Positions 1 through 14,000 are shown, counted from the first letter of the stretch. The stretch is DNA of 64,000 nucleotides from Paraescarpia echinospica (GCA_020002185.1 CM034542.1:56053280-56117279); one strand, 5' to 3'. A program made the numbers and translations. Notes: generated by a model not told the origin, from the sequence alone.

Positions 1-525
1 GTGCAAGCAAGGAAGTTCACCCAACGCATTGCCCTAGCCAGGCAAACATGCAACAAGCTAATCCATGTATGGAAGGCAAACATAAGAAGAACCCTTAAAT
101 TGTTGATCTTCAGTGCCACCGTTGAAAATATACTGTTGTACGGAGCAGATACCTGGACCCTCACGAAAGAAATAGAAAAAAACTAGATGGAAGTTACACC
201 AGAATGTTAAGAAAGTGCCAAATGTCCACCGGATCAACAGGCTTACAAATGAAGAACTATGTGGACATGTAGACAACCTCACACACAAGATTCACAGGAG
301 GCGCCTACAACTAGCTGGCCACTGCTATCGTAGACCGAAGAACCAGTGTCAGTATTCATCTTGTGGACACACACATGGCAAGAAAAACAGAGGGAAACAA
401 GAAAACATACACCAAGTTGATCTGCGAAAACCTCGGTATTGAAGAAACAGACCTTCCATCCCTGATGAACGATCGACCCATACGGAAAAGGCTCATCTAT
501 GCTCCGGCCCCGGCTGACCGATGAT
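1..525 (+). pseudogene. LINE reverse transcriptase C-terminal fragment, decayed
   Basis: Conceptual translation of 1-186 contains the phrase ATVENILLYGADTWTLTKEIEK, the usual sequence just after the palm of a non-LTR reverse transcriptase (typically 'LLYGSETWTLT'). After a stop and frame changes, pieces such as RRLQLAGHCYR (about 297-340) and THGKKNRGKQ (about 370-400) continue the C-terminal tail in the expected order. It is truncated at the window edge and interrupted by stops, so it is a dead copy in the intron upstream of exon 1. The clade (RTE- or CR1-like) is not determined. Confidence 0.75.
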
Positions 526-616
526 GATGGTTATCTCTGTATCTTTTTAAAAATTTAATATATTGTCATATATTAGTTGATTATCATAATTTTACAAAAC
601 TTCAATTTTTTGCATT

Positions 617-970
617 TATAATTATGCATTTTAAGCACCTCTGAATGGATTTATCTAGATTTATGGTGCTATATAATTATTATTGTGACATTAGAATGAT
701 TGAAGCTGCAGTTGTTACTACTAATATTACATTTTATGTATCATGCCCGATCCGAGTAATTTTAGTAGGGCGATTTACAGTGGTGTGCACATGATTACGT
801 CATAATAGGATATTTTTAATTTACTAAATTCCAAATGTCCACAGTTATCAGATTTGTTGCACAGAAACATGCTGTTATATTACTGATATAATAATAGTAA
901 TAAATGAACTTGTAAAGTGCCATAAATCTAGACGAAAGTCCATTCGGAGGTGCTAAACAATGCAATAACA
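617..970. repeat. Inverted-repeat element (MITE-like hairpin)
   Basis: About 45 bp at 625-670 (AGCACCTCTGAATGGA... TAGATTTATGGTGCT) recur in inverted orientation at 917-964 with a few mismatches, enclosing about 246 bp of AT-rich sequence. No ORF. It looks like a small non-autonomous DNA transposon or foldback element in the intron before exon 1. The rest of 526-1147 shows nothing else. Confidence 0.6.
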
Positions 971-1147
971 AAAGGATGAAATACATAAGTACTAAACCTG
1001 GTTAATGAAATAAATGATAATAAATAAATTGGCTAAAAACGTGGCACATATAGGCAAGGTAATTATGTTGTGTGTATATATATAAATGCAAATTAGCGGA
1101 ATGAATAGTGATAACATTAACATGACACAATGACTTATGTGGTGCAG

Positions 1148-1325
1148 GGACCTGATGAAGTGGTGCGGGCGGATCGTGCGGTGCTTTGAGGCGAGCGCAC
1201 CATCTGCTGCCAACCTGGTCTACCAGGAGGCCCTCGACTGCTTCTGTGCGTGTCTGCCTCACTCCAGACAGAGACAACCCTTGGCTGAGGCCATCGCTGT
1301 CAGACTCAACCTCTCTAGAGCCACG
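1148..1325 (+). CDS. MDN1: MDN1 exon 1 of window: end of AAA1, linker to AAA2
   Basis: Acceptor GTGCAG before 1148, donor ACG|GTGAGT. First base completes an Arg codon, then DLMKWCGRIV and EALDCF, ending LNLSRAT. This is the segment after the AAA1 ATPase core in which vertebrate midasin reads 'RDLLNWC...EALDCF'. The last about 24 nt plus the donor are reiterated as a minisatellite in the following intron. Confidence 0.93.
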
Positions 1326-4300
1326 GTGAGTTCGGGTAGAGCAGGGCAGGGTGAGATAGGGTAGGGCGGGGTAAGATGTGCTATGTCTCACCAGGGTTGT
1401 GGTGAGTTAGGGTAGGATGGGGCGTCCTTGTGCGCCAGGGGGTGTTGCTGATTTCATCAGTCTGTGTACCCCATGGCAGATCGCCTGACGAAATTTGGAG
1501 TATAAGCCCAGCCAATAATATCGCTTGCCGGTCAGTTCCGGTGGTCTTCATGGAATGTTTGGGCAGTAGACGTAATTATATATTTATAAGCAACACCACT
1601 CAATGGCTCGTGAGAATGGTCAAATGGGTAATTATACTGGGTTTCCTGGAATTGGGCGCGGGTCAGACAGATGTCTGCACTGTTCTCACGGGTGGTATGG
1701 CAAGAGATCTGCCAGGGTAGTGTACTTACTAACACCCCCTGGCTTGTGAGGATATGGTGGGGCAAGACGGTGTCAACCTCACCAAAGCCACGGTGAGTTA
1801 GGGTAGGGCGGGGAAAGACAGGGGCAACCTCAGAGCCACTGTGAGTTATGGTGGGGTGGGGCAAGATGGGCTCAACCCGATCCGGGTCATGATGAGTTAG
1901 GGTAGGGTGGGGTGAAGTGGGCTTATCCTCACAACGGCCATGGTGAGTTAGGGTAGGATGGGTACAGATGGGCTTAATCTCACCAGGGCCACAGTGAGTT
2001 AAGAGAGGGTGGGGCAAGATAGGATCAACCTCATCAGGGACACAGTGAGTTAGGGTAGGGTGGGGCAAGACATGCTACATCTCACCAGGGCTGCAGGGAA
2101 TTAAATCGATTAACCACAACAATCGTACAAATTTAACAAGTAATTTTTTGGTTCTTTATTTCTTAACATTGCTAGTTGTGTGCCAGATGTTTTTTTTTCA
2201 TAGTTGTTTAAAAAATATTTCTTTGAAAATCATGCAATAAATGTGTATTACTAGCATACAGTTAAACACTGAAAAAGTCATGTGCATAACCCATTAATCG
2301 TAGTTCTTGGTTTTCTGTAAGACTGAAGTGTTCATTTTTAGGCAGAGTACTACTGCCTGAACTACAAGCCAACCCTTGACCTTTCTCCCAGTACGTTCAC
2401 AGTGGGGCGAGTAAGTTTACCCCGAAAGACACAACTCACTGCAGGGGTCACCAGGTACGATTCAGAGTAATGATTTAATGAGAACAAATGCACTCGTTCT
2501 CTGTATATTCTTCTTCTCCCTCCTTCTGTTTTTCCTGCATTCCTTGTCAGTCTCTCCTCATTTGTCCTCTGTACATTCTTATTCTCCCTCCATTTTCTGT
2601 TTTCCCTGCAATCCTTGTCAGTCTCTCCTCACTCGTTCTCTGTACATTCTTCTCTCTCCCTCTTCTGTTTTCCCTGCATTCCTTGTCAGTCTCTCCTCAC
2701 TCGTTCTTTGTACATTCTTCTTCTCCCTCCATCTTCTGTTTTCCCTGCATTCCTTGTCAGTCTCTCCTCACTCGTTCTCTGTACATTCTTCTTCTCTTTC
2801 CCTCTTCTGTTTTCCCTGCATTCCTTGTCAGTCTCTGTTCTCACTCGTTTTCCCTGCATTCCTTGTCAGTCTCTCCTCACTCGTTCTTTGTACATTCTTC
2901 TTCTCCCTCCATCTTCTGTTTTCCCTGCATTCCTTGTCAGTCTCTCCTCACTCGTTCTCTGTACATTCTTCTTCTCTTTCCCTCTTCTGTTTTCCCTGCA
3001 TTCCTTGTCAGTCTCTGCTCACTCGTTCTTTGTACATTCTTCTTCTCCCTCTTTCTGTTTTCCCTGCATTCTTTGTCAGTCTCTCCTCACTCGTTCTTTG
3101 TACATTCTTCTTCTATCTCCCATTCTCCCTCTTCTGTTTTCCCTGCATTCCTTGTCAGTCTCTCCTCACTCGTTCTTTGTACATTCTTCTTCTATCTCCC
3201 TCTTCTGTTTTCCCTGCATTCCTTGTCAGTCTCTCCTCACTCGTTCTTTGTACATTCTTCTTCTATCTCCCTCTTCTGTTTTCCCTGCATTCCTTGTCAG
3301 TCTCCTCACTCGTTCTTTGTACATTCTTCTTCTCCCTCCTTCAGTTTTCCCTGCATTCTTTGTCAGTCTCTCCTCACTTGTTCTTTGTACATTCTTCTTC
3401 TATCTCCCTCTTCTGTTTTCCCTGCATTCCTTGTCAGTCTCCTCACTCGTTCTTTGTACATTCTTCTTCTATCTCCCTCTTCTGTTTTCCCTGCATTCCT
3501 TGTCAGTCTCCTCACTCGTTCTTTGTACATTCTTCTTCTATCTCCCTCTTCTGTTTTCCCTGCATTCCTTGTCAGTCTCTCCTCACTCGTTCTTTGTACA
3601 TTCTTCTTCTATCTCCCTTCTTCTGTTTTCCCTGCATTCCTTGTCAGTCTCTCCTCACTCGTTCTTTGTACATTCTTCTTCTATCTCCCTCTTCTGTTTT
3701 CCCTGCATTCCTTGTCAGTCTCTCCTCACTCGTTCTTTGTACATTCTTCTTCTATCTCCCTCTTCTGTTTTCCCTGCATTCCTTGTCAGTCTCCTCACTC
3801 GTTCTTTGTACATTCTTCTTCTCCCCCTTCTGTTTTCCCTGCATTCTTTGTCAGTCTCTCCTCACTCGTTCTTTGTACATTCTTCTTCTATCTCCCTCTT
3901 CTGTTTTCCCTGCATTCCTTGTCAGTCTCTCCTCACTCGTTCTTTGTACATTCTTCTTCTATCTCCCTCTTCTGTTTTCCCTGCATTCCTTGTCAGTCTC
4001 TCCTCACTCGTTCTTTGTACATTCTTCTTCTATCTCCCTCTTCTGTTTTCCCTGCATTCCTTGTCAGTCTCTCCTCACTCGTTCTTTGTACATTCTTCTT
4101 CTATCTCCCTCTTCTGTTTTCCCTGCATTCCTTGTCAGTCTCCTCACTCGTTCTTTGTACATTCTTCTTCTCCCTCCTTCAGTTTTCCCTGCATTCTTTG
4201 TCAGTCTCTCCTCACTTGTTCTTTGTACATTCTTCTTCTATCTCCCTCTTCTGTTTTCCCTGCATTCCTTGTCAGTCTCTCCTCTCGTTCTCTCTATATG

Positions 4301-7300
4301 TCCCGCCCCTCTCAGTGTGCACACAACTGTGTTCTTGTTCAGGTATGTCTTCATTCCATTCTCTCCATTCTTTCTGTTAACTCATTTCACTCCATATTCT
4401 CATGACACAATTGTCATCTGCTTCCTGCAGTTTCTTGTTTAATTATCTTTTCCCTTCATATACCCTAATTATAAATATAGCTTAAATTGAAGATGTCTGT
4501 TTTTGACAAATTTTCAAAATATTATTAAAAAGCTGTTCGTCGCCGTCAAAACTAGGACATGAAAAGTTTTGTTTCTAGCAACTCATTTGCTGGTATAATT
4601 TTCAAAAAAATCTTTTCTGTTCATATACCCTAATTATTAATATAGCTTAACTTGCAAATGTCAGTTTTTGACAAATCTTCCAAAGTTATTAAAACAGTTC
4701 TTTATCGCCAACAAAACATGGACAAAAACAGTTGTATTTCCAGCAGCCCAGTTGTTTGTATAATTTTTCAGCCGACAGTCCGCCTCAAGTTTCGCCTTCA
4801 CCCGCCAGTCGGTGGCGCTACTGGAGCAGGTGGCTGTATGCATTGCGAAGAACGAGCCAGTGCTCCTGGTGGGAGAAACTGGAACTGGCAAGACATCGAG
4901 TGTGCAGTTCTTGAGCCAACAGATGGGTGCGTTGTGATTCAGATACCTTCTTGTAACCCAATCCTAGGTCACCTGCCACATCAAACTGGGTATTAAGTTG
5001 CAAAATTGAGAAATGGAGTTTTGTCCCTTTTTGGATTCTATAGATCATTTGTTGAAATATCTTCAGTAGTGTTTGGTTTGATGCAAATTGTAGCAACCTT
5101 TAAAAAGCGATGTTTTTTAGAAACGAGGTAATTTTTACTCATATTTTCTATTATTTTTAATCTGGGTTTGTAAATGCTTGTATTTTATTAGCTTTGAATT
5201 ATTTATCAAGGAAATTAAACTGGACATTTGCTGTTGTAAACCAGAGTTCTCTATGTGTCAAAATTAAACTAAGATATTTCAATTGAAATGTGGTGAACCA
5301 GAAACAAAGAAACTTGCGAGATTTTGTGATCATGTGACATCTCTGTGCTTATTACGCAGGTGAGAAACTGAGAGTGATCAACATGAACCAACAGAGTGAC
5401 AGCGCTGATTTACTGGGAGGGTGAGTTGTCATTTCTCTCTTTGTTCCCTTTCTTCATTATTCTGTCTTCCAGTTGCATTGTGGGAGTCATGTCTCACATT
5501 CGATAGCATCTCTAAGAAGTAGAATTCCATCATTAGTTTACCCCTATACGACGTTATTTAAATTACAGCACCTTGCTGTAATATGATCTTATAGTTATGA
5601 TTAATTTGACACTTGAAATGAAAGAATGTGTTCTCCATTAAGGAACTACTATTGTGGTTTGTCATGAATCTGGTTTTATTGTTATAATCATTGTTTTTTT
5701 TGTAGCAATCATAGTTCTTTTGTTATAAACATGGTTTGTTTTCTTGCTATATCTATGTGTTTTCTTGTTAAACTCATGGTTTTCTTGTCAAAGGTTTTTC
5801 TGGTAATACTAATAACTGTGGTTTCTTCCCCAGATTCAAGCCGGTTGACCTGCGTTTTGTTGTCGCTCCGTTCCGCGAGCAGTTTGAGATGTTATTCTGC
5901 GAGACGTTCTCGCGGAAACAAAACCGACGCTTCCTTGGTCACATCCAGGTGGCGTATCTGTCTTTGTTAAGGAGGGTGCATTTTTGTGGTGGGGGCAATC
6001 ATATTACGTATGCAAAGCAGTGGATAACTGATCGTGTTCGGTGTACATAGGGCTGTAGGCTACTAAATACTCCAAGGAAAGCTTGTTGCTTACATGGGGA
6101 GAGGGGTGGGACATTCATCCATAATTTTATGCACATGTAATTTGTAATCTAGCATAGTATGGGGGTGGAGGTCTCATAGTATGGGGTGGAGGTCTCAGTA
6201 TGGGGTTGGAGGTCTCATAGTATGGGGGTGGAGGTCTCTGGGTAAGAGTTACATAACAATTTTTTTAATGTTAATGTTGGCTCAGACGGTTGTAGCATTA
6301 ATTGTTCAGCCATTTTTGGGGTAGATTTCTTCAGCATTCCAGTGAAAAAGCAGCAATGTTCTATTGTTTTTTTTCACAGACTTATATTTTATGCATAAAC
6401 AGCGAGTCAGTACAGCCATGCAACAGACGTAATCATTATTATAGATGTGTGTAGCATAGGGGGCTCTTTGTCAAAACGATAATTTTACGGGGGTGTACAT
6501 GCAAGCATAACAAGGGTGTGAGAGGTCTAAAAATGTCAAATATAGTGACATATTTTATGGATGGCCCCTCAGTGCACCAGGCCGGCTTGGACTGTTGTAG
6601 GAGTGTTTTGCCAACAGACGATGGGTCGATCTCTTCAAGCTCATGAGTCACACACAGAAGGCTGCTGTCAAGAAATTTGCTGAAGGTATGCAAAATTATT
6701 GTTTTAAAAGCAGGCAGTCTGTTCCTAGTTTTTCATTTATTAATGTAATATTTGCTCTTAAGACTACAATATCTATATTGAAGGTATACTGTCCGCCAAA
6801 TTTATTTAGTAAGCCTGTAACAACGTTACTTCGCAATTTGGAAGATACCACCCAGAGCAGGTTGAAATGGTCAATAAAACATTCAGTTTCAAAACAAGCT
6901 GTATTGGCTGTAGCCTTAAGTAATAACCATTTTCCATATTACATTTTAAAATAACAAGTACTTCAAAACAGTTTTTCTGAAGACATTTTTACAGAAACTC
7001 ACCATGAACTGGGAAGAAGTTATCCGAGAGATTGTGTGCAATTTTCCAATTCATACTTTTTATATTTGTTGCAGGATAAATTTACGCAACTGTAATTTGT
7101 AAGAATTGAGAAAATGTCCACATGATAATCGTGTTGGACGCAGTGCTTTTCTAGTCTTCATGAAACTTGTAACTTTCTTAGATTTTGACTGTTTTATGAT
7201 TTGTCATGAATCTGCAATTTTTAAATCGACTCTGAATATGTGGTTTCAAATCGACCTCATTAATTAGTTTGGTGTTTATTTTGTGTAGAAGACGAGCAAC

Positions 7301-7974
7301 TGAAGAAATGGACAGAGGTTGGCCAGAGGCTGAGAAAATTGAGGTCACAGGTCAAGCAGGTTGAAAGTGCGCTGGCCTTCACCTTTGTTGAGGTGGGTGC
7401 TTAATGTCAAGGTCATCTCTGTAACATGTTGCTAAAAATGATATATGTAAACATACCTGGCATTTGATACTACGATAATTTTATGTGTGGTTTTAATTAA
7501 GAATTTCCTGCTTAAGTTTAATTAAATAAAATAGTTTAGTGAGTGAATGAATTGTTTATTCATATTTGGTGAAACTCTGAAATTTATTAGATGATTTAAT
7601 ATTGATCACAGAGACTGTTCAGGACTTGAAAAATGGGCGAGTAGCTGTTGTTGGATGAGATTAACCCTTGCTCCCAGGGTACGCTAATGAGGGCACTGAG
7701 ACAGGGTGAGTGGGTGTTGGTGGATGAGATTAACCCTTGCTCCTCCAGGGTAGGCTAGTTAGGGTGCTGAGACAGGGCAAGTGGTGCTGTTGGATGAGAT
7801 TAACCCTATGACTCGTTGCTCCACCAGGGTATGCTGGTGAGGGCGCTGAAACAGGGTGAATGGGTGCTGTTGGATGAGATTAACCTTGCATCTGCCGAGA
7901 CTCTGGAGTGTTTGAGTGGACTGCTAGAAAGCACAAGTGGCTCTGTTGTACTCATGGAGAGAGGGTAAGTACTC

Positions 7975-8005
<31 letters not shown>

Positions 8006-11000
8006 ACCTTAGACATATGGGGCATGGTAGCTCGGTAATAAACCTCCGGAATGTCAGTAACGAAAACTGGGGTTCCAGTCCAGGGCAATTTCAGTCACCC
8101 AACTTTTTATGTGTATATTTTTTTAATTTCTATTTATGGTGGTTTACTGTGTGGATATGGTGATCCCAGACATGTACATCATAGATGTTAATTAAAATAT
8201 AAGGGTAGATTAACTTGAGAATTACATAAATTTCACAGATTTATAAAAAAAAGTCATGGTCAGGATACACATATTTAATAAGTAATATACTAGTATTGTC
8301 AGACTGACTGTTTTCCAACAAAATTATGTTTCCAGTGACACTGAGCCAGTAGTTCGCCACGAGAACTTCCGTCTGTTTGCCTGCATGAACCCAGCCACAG
8401 ACGTAGGCAAGAAGGAACTGCCCCTCGGAGTCAGAAACAGGTGGGGGATGTCTCGTTTTAAACATTCAAACCACCTGCAAGTGTCTGGACACCCGCTTCC
8501 CCAAACACCTGGATCCGTCCTTTAACTTTAACAAGTGGGTGGCGTCATCTTCTGGACACTTATGTAACTTGTGTCCCTGGATTCTTTAGTGTATCTGCTG
8601 TGCGTTGTCATATGGCTTAGTATTGAACATTTTTGAATGAGAACTGTTTGTTTTATTTACTGTCTAAAGCACCTATTGGCATTTAGGGCAGCGACGAACT
8701 TCCTCGATGCCAGTCTGTCTCTTGCTAACCTATCGTGGGTACCCCAGCTTTGTCCTGCCTCGTTCGTCTCCGCTTCCACTGTTCACCGCCAGGTTGTTTT
8801 TGGACGTCTTCTATTCCATTTTCCTTTCAGTGATCCAGCGCACTGCGGTTCTAGTGATTGTATATAGCTAAGGAATTGTTTATTGTAATTTTCTGGGATC
8901 ATTGCTTTTTCACATTGACCTCTTTCAGTGGTGTATAACGTAAACTTAGTTCATGTATCATGAAATAATACAATATTTTTTCGTCAGATTCACGGAGTTC
9001 TTTGTTGACGAACTTGAGGACCCATCCGACCTGAAGATCCTGGTTAGGGAATACCTCAAGGGGTTGTCTCTAAGCGCCCCCCAGATAGAGGGGGTGGTCA
9101 AGTTCTACCTCACTGTCAAGGCTGAGGCAGCAAAGAGCCTCACCGATGGAACGGGACACAAACCTCACTACAGGTGGGTGTAAGGTTGCAGGCTGATAGA
9201 ACGTTTTTAGGCTGTTATTCTTATCACAAGATTGGTTATGTTAGCATAATTTAGTAATTTAAGGAAACAAATCTTGGTTTTGGTCATGTGCATATCGATA
9301 GGTTTGATGGTTAATTTAGGATGTTTTCTTTAAACAATTACATTTCTTTGCCAATCCCTGGCTTAATCTTGTCGAGCCGCATTTTAATTGTTGTGTAAAT
9401 ATAGTGTTGGTTATTAGTGTTCATGTAATGTTTTACATTTTGACATTTGTTTTATGAAGATCTTATTTATTAATGGGATGTAATGTCAGATTGAATCAGT
9501 AGGATTTCAGCCCTACTTACATTTTTGTTTTCTTATTTCAGTTTGAGGACGTTATGTCGAGCGCTGAAACAGGCTGCCATGAATGTGTGCGAGAGTGTTC
9601 CACGTAGCCTTTACGAGGTAAGTCCCTGCCTTGCTCAATGCCAGTTACATAAGCTACTTTAGCCCTGATTTATCAGGTGATATCGACACGTGGTGACTCA
9701 CAACTAAACTTGTTGTGTGGGCCGTATTGGTCGGCACATTGGACTCTCAGTTGAGAGAATTCAAATTCAAATCCTATTGTCATTCTGAAGCTTGGGCAAT
9801 TTTGTTCACTCCACATTGCTTTAGTTCACTCTGCAGCATAAATGTAGACAGTGGTTGATAACTTGATATTTGTTTAGTCTTTGCGAGTTTTGGTCACTGC
9901 TTCAAAATCAGGATCAACTGTTAGCGAGATTGACACATCCAGTTGTCCGCATTTCAATTGTACTAAAAACTGGCCTCGTTAAAATGATCTCACATGAATG
10001 TTTAACTTATAGTACATGACATGATACAGACTGTACAAAAAGCACATGTGAAAAACTGACCTTTACTTTTTTGATTGATATTTGTTTTTGGCATCAACCC
10101 TTTATATATATATATATATAATAAGCATGTTCGCGTTTCAAACTACCGAGGTATGTAGGGTTCGCTTATGCCATTTCAACAATCTGCCCTGCCAACCCTT
10201 TAGACCTTAGCAATTTTGTTAATTAAAAGTCCCCATTTCCCCACTTATTTGACCCAAAAGATGAAAATGTGAGGTCCACATGTTCAAACATATTTTCACA
10301 ACTATCCACTAGATGGCATCACTGAATTACAGTATTACGCATTTATTTTGGGCTGGGTTTGGCAGACTTGGAGTGTCAGCGGATATAGCGAGGTCTAAAG
10401 GGTAAAAAGTGAATGTTATAATTCTGTGTTTCCCTGAAGGGTTTCTGCCTCGCTTTCCTCACTCAACTCGACCGATCCTCCCATCCCATTGTCGAGAAAC
10501 TTGTGTGTGAGCACATCATCGGCAAGTCGAACATCAAGTCGCTGCTCAAGCAGCAGATACCGGCACCACCTGGCGGCAAGCATGTGAAGTTTGAAGGCTA
10601 CTGGGTGGCGAGTGGTGACGTGGAGTGCATAGTGCCTGACGGCTACGTGTTGACTCCGCTGATACGGAGCAACCTACGAGACCTTACCAGAATTGTCTCT
10701 GCTGGGTACGTCTCAATAACGTGATGTGAAATTTAGCTATAATTGAGCTATACATGTGTGTGTGTTAACATTTTTCTCCCAGACGGTTTGCACTTCAGGC
10801 ACTAAACTTTCAGGAATTCGTCTACAACCCCTGGAAAGAAATGTAACATTTTATTTTTCCAAAATTTCTCCATGGGTTAAGGTTTTTGTCAGTTTTAGGG
10901 TTCGAATTGAATGGATGTTAATCTGTTACATTGTTTTCTGCGATTGTTTTGAGCTACATAAACCATTCACCAGTCAGTTGAAGATGTTTTACATGACTTG

Positions 11001-14000
11001 TGCTACACAATCCCAATACATAGGGGAGTTTGATTTGAATGTACTAGACATTTCCACTCCTTCCAGACTGTTCTAGACTTCTAGAAATGTTTTTAAACAA
11101 AAACAAGTAAAGGCTCCCTGAACTTCGATAACAACAAAGAAAGCAACAACAAACCCTGATTAAACCCTCTTTCAGCCACTACCCTTTGTTCCTAACCATA
11201 AATAAACCATGTACTACATTATTACCCCTCTTTCAGTCACTACCCCTTGTTCCTAACCATAAATAAACCCTGTACTACATTATTACCCCTCTTTCAGTCA
11301 CTACCCCTTGTTCCTAACCATAAATAAACCCTGTACTACATTATTACCCCTCTTTCAGTCACTACCCCTTGTTCCTAACCATAAATAAACCCTGTATTAC
11401 ATTATTACCCCTCTTCCAGTCACTACCCCTTGTTCCTAACCATAAATAAACCCTGTACTACATTATTACCCCTCTTTCAGCCACTACCCCTTGTTCCTAA
11501 CCATAAATGAACCCTGTACTACATTATTACCCCTCTTCCAGTCACTACCCCTTGTTCCTAACCATAAATAAACCCTGTATTACATTATTACCCCTCTTCC
11601 AGTTGCTACCCCTTGTTCCTAACCATAAATAAACCATGTACTACATTATTACCCCTCTTTCAGTCACTACCCCTTGTTCCTAACCATAAATAAACCCTGT
11701 ATTACATTATTACCCCTCTTCCAGTTGCTACCCCTTGTTCCTAACCATAAATAAACCATGTACTACATTATTACCCCTCTTTCAGTCACTACCCCTTGTT
11801 CCTAACCATAAATAAACCATGTATTACATTATTACCCCTCTTTCAGTCGCTACCCCTTGTTTCTAACCATAAATAAACCCTGTATTACATTATTACCCCT
11901 CTTTCAGTCGCTACCCCTTGTTCCTAACCATAAATAAACCCTGTATTACATTATACCCTCTTTCAGTCGCTACCCCTTGTTCCTAACCATAAATAAACCC
12001 TGTACTACATTATTACCCCTCTTTCAGTCGCTACCCCTTGTTCCTAACTATAAATAAACCCTGTACTACACTATTAACCCTCTTTCAGTCGCTACCCTGT
12101 GCTACTCCAAGGAGAGACGTCAGTCGGCAAGACTAGTCTGATCACATGGCTGGCGCGTGCGTCTGGCAACACGTGCATGCGCATCAACAACCACGAGCAC
12201 ACGGACCTGCAGGAGTACATCGGCTGCTACGCCGCCGACAACACCGGTAAACTCGCCTTCAGGGAAGGTAGGTGGGGCTGATTGTGGAGCGCGGTGGTCC
12301 TTAGCCAGGAATAATCTTTTGCTAGTTTTGAATTAAAGAAAAGTGTGCCTTTTAGCACGCGAATGGCTTCCACGGAAACCACTCATGTCAATCTCAGCCA
12401 TTATTGCATGGAAACCATTCATGTCAATCTCAGCCATTATTACATGGCAACCATTCGTGTCAATCACAGCCATTATTGCATGGAAACCATTCATGTCAGT
12501 CACAGTCATTATTGCATGGAAACCATTCATGTCAATCTCAGCCATTATTGCATGGAAACCACTCATGTCAATCTCAGCCATTATTGCATGGAAACCATTC
12601 ATGTCAATCTCAGCCATTATTGCATGGCAACCATTCGTGTCAATCACAGCCATTATTGCATGGAAACCATTCATGTCAATCTCAGCCATTATTGCATGGC
12701 AACCATTCGTGTCAATCACAGCCATTATTGCATGGAAACCATTCATGTCAATCTCAGCCATTATTGCATGGAAACCATTCATGTCAATCACAGCCATTAT
12801 TGCATGGAAACCATTCGTGTCAATCTCAGCCATTATTGCATGGAAGCCATTCATGTCAATCTCAGCCATTATTGCATGGAAACCATTCGTGTCAATCACA
12901 GCCATTATTGCATGGAAACCATTCATGTCAATCTCAGCCATTATTGCATGGAAACCATTCATGTCAATCTCAGCCATTATTGCATGGAAACCATTCGTGT
13001 CAATCACAGCCATTATTGCATGGAAACCATTCATGTCAATCTCAGCCATTATTGCATGGAAGCCATTCATGTCAATCTCAGCCATTATTGCATGGAAACC
13101 ATTCGTGTCAATCACAGCCATTATTGCATGGAAACCATTCATGTCAATCACAGCCATTATTGCATGAAAGCCATTCGTGTCAATCACAGCCATTATTGCA
13201 TGGAAACCATTCATGTCAATCTCAGCCATTATTGCATGGAAACCATTCATGTCAGTCACAGCCATTATTGCATGGAAACCATTCGTGTCAATCACAGCCA
13301 TTATTGCATGGAAACCACTCATGTCAATCTCAGCCATTATTGCATGGAAACCATTCGTGTCAGTCTCAGCCATTATTGCATGGAAACTATTCATGTCAAT
13401 CACAGCCATTATTGCATGGAAGCCATTCATGTCAATCACAGCCATTATTGCATGGAAACCATTCGTGTCAATCACAGCCATTATTGCATGGAAACCATTC
13501 GTGTCAATCACAGCCATTATTGCATGGAAGCCATTCATATCAATCACAGCCATTATTGCATGGAAACCATTCATGTCAATCTCAGCCATTATTGCATGGA
13601 AACCATTCATGTCAATCTCAGCCATTATTGCATGGAAACCATTCGTGTCAATCACAGCCAATATTGCATGGAAACCATTCATGTCAGTCACAGCCATTAT
13701 TGCATGGAAGCCATTCCTGTCAATCACAGCCATTATTGCATGGAAACCATTCGTATCAATCACAGCCATTATTGCATGGAAACCATTCATGTCAATCTCA
13801 GCCATTATTGCATGGAAACCATTCGTGTCAATCACAGCCATTATTGCATGGAAACCATTCATGTCAATCTCAGCCATTATTGCATGGAAGCCGTTCATGT
13901 CAATCACAGCCATTATTGCATGGAAACCATTCATGTCAATCACAGCCATTATTGCATGGAAACCATTCATGTCAATCACAGCCATTATTGCATGGAAACC

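Noticed and set aside
2478..4442. Three overlapping + strand frames of about 600 codons rich in Ser, Phe, Leu
   Set aside because: They are three frames of one pyrimidine-rich minisatellite without stops, inside MDN1 intron 2.
8019..8100. A functional tRNA gene
   Set aside because: A and B boxes are recognisable, but the cloverleaf arms do not pair well; better explained as a SINE.
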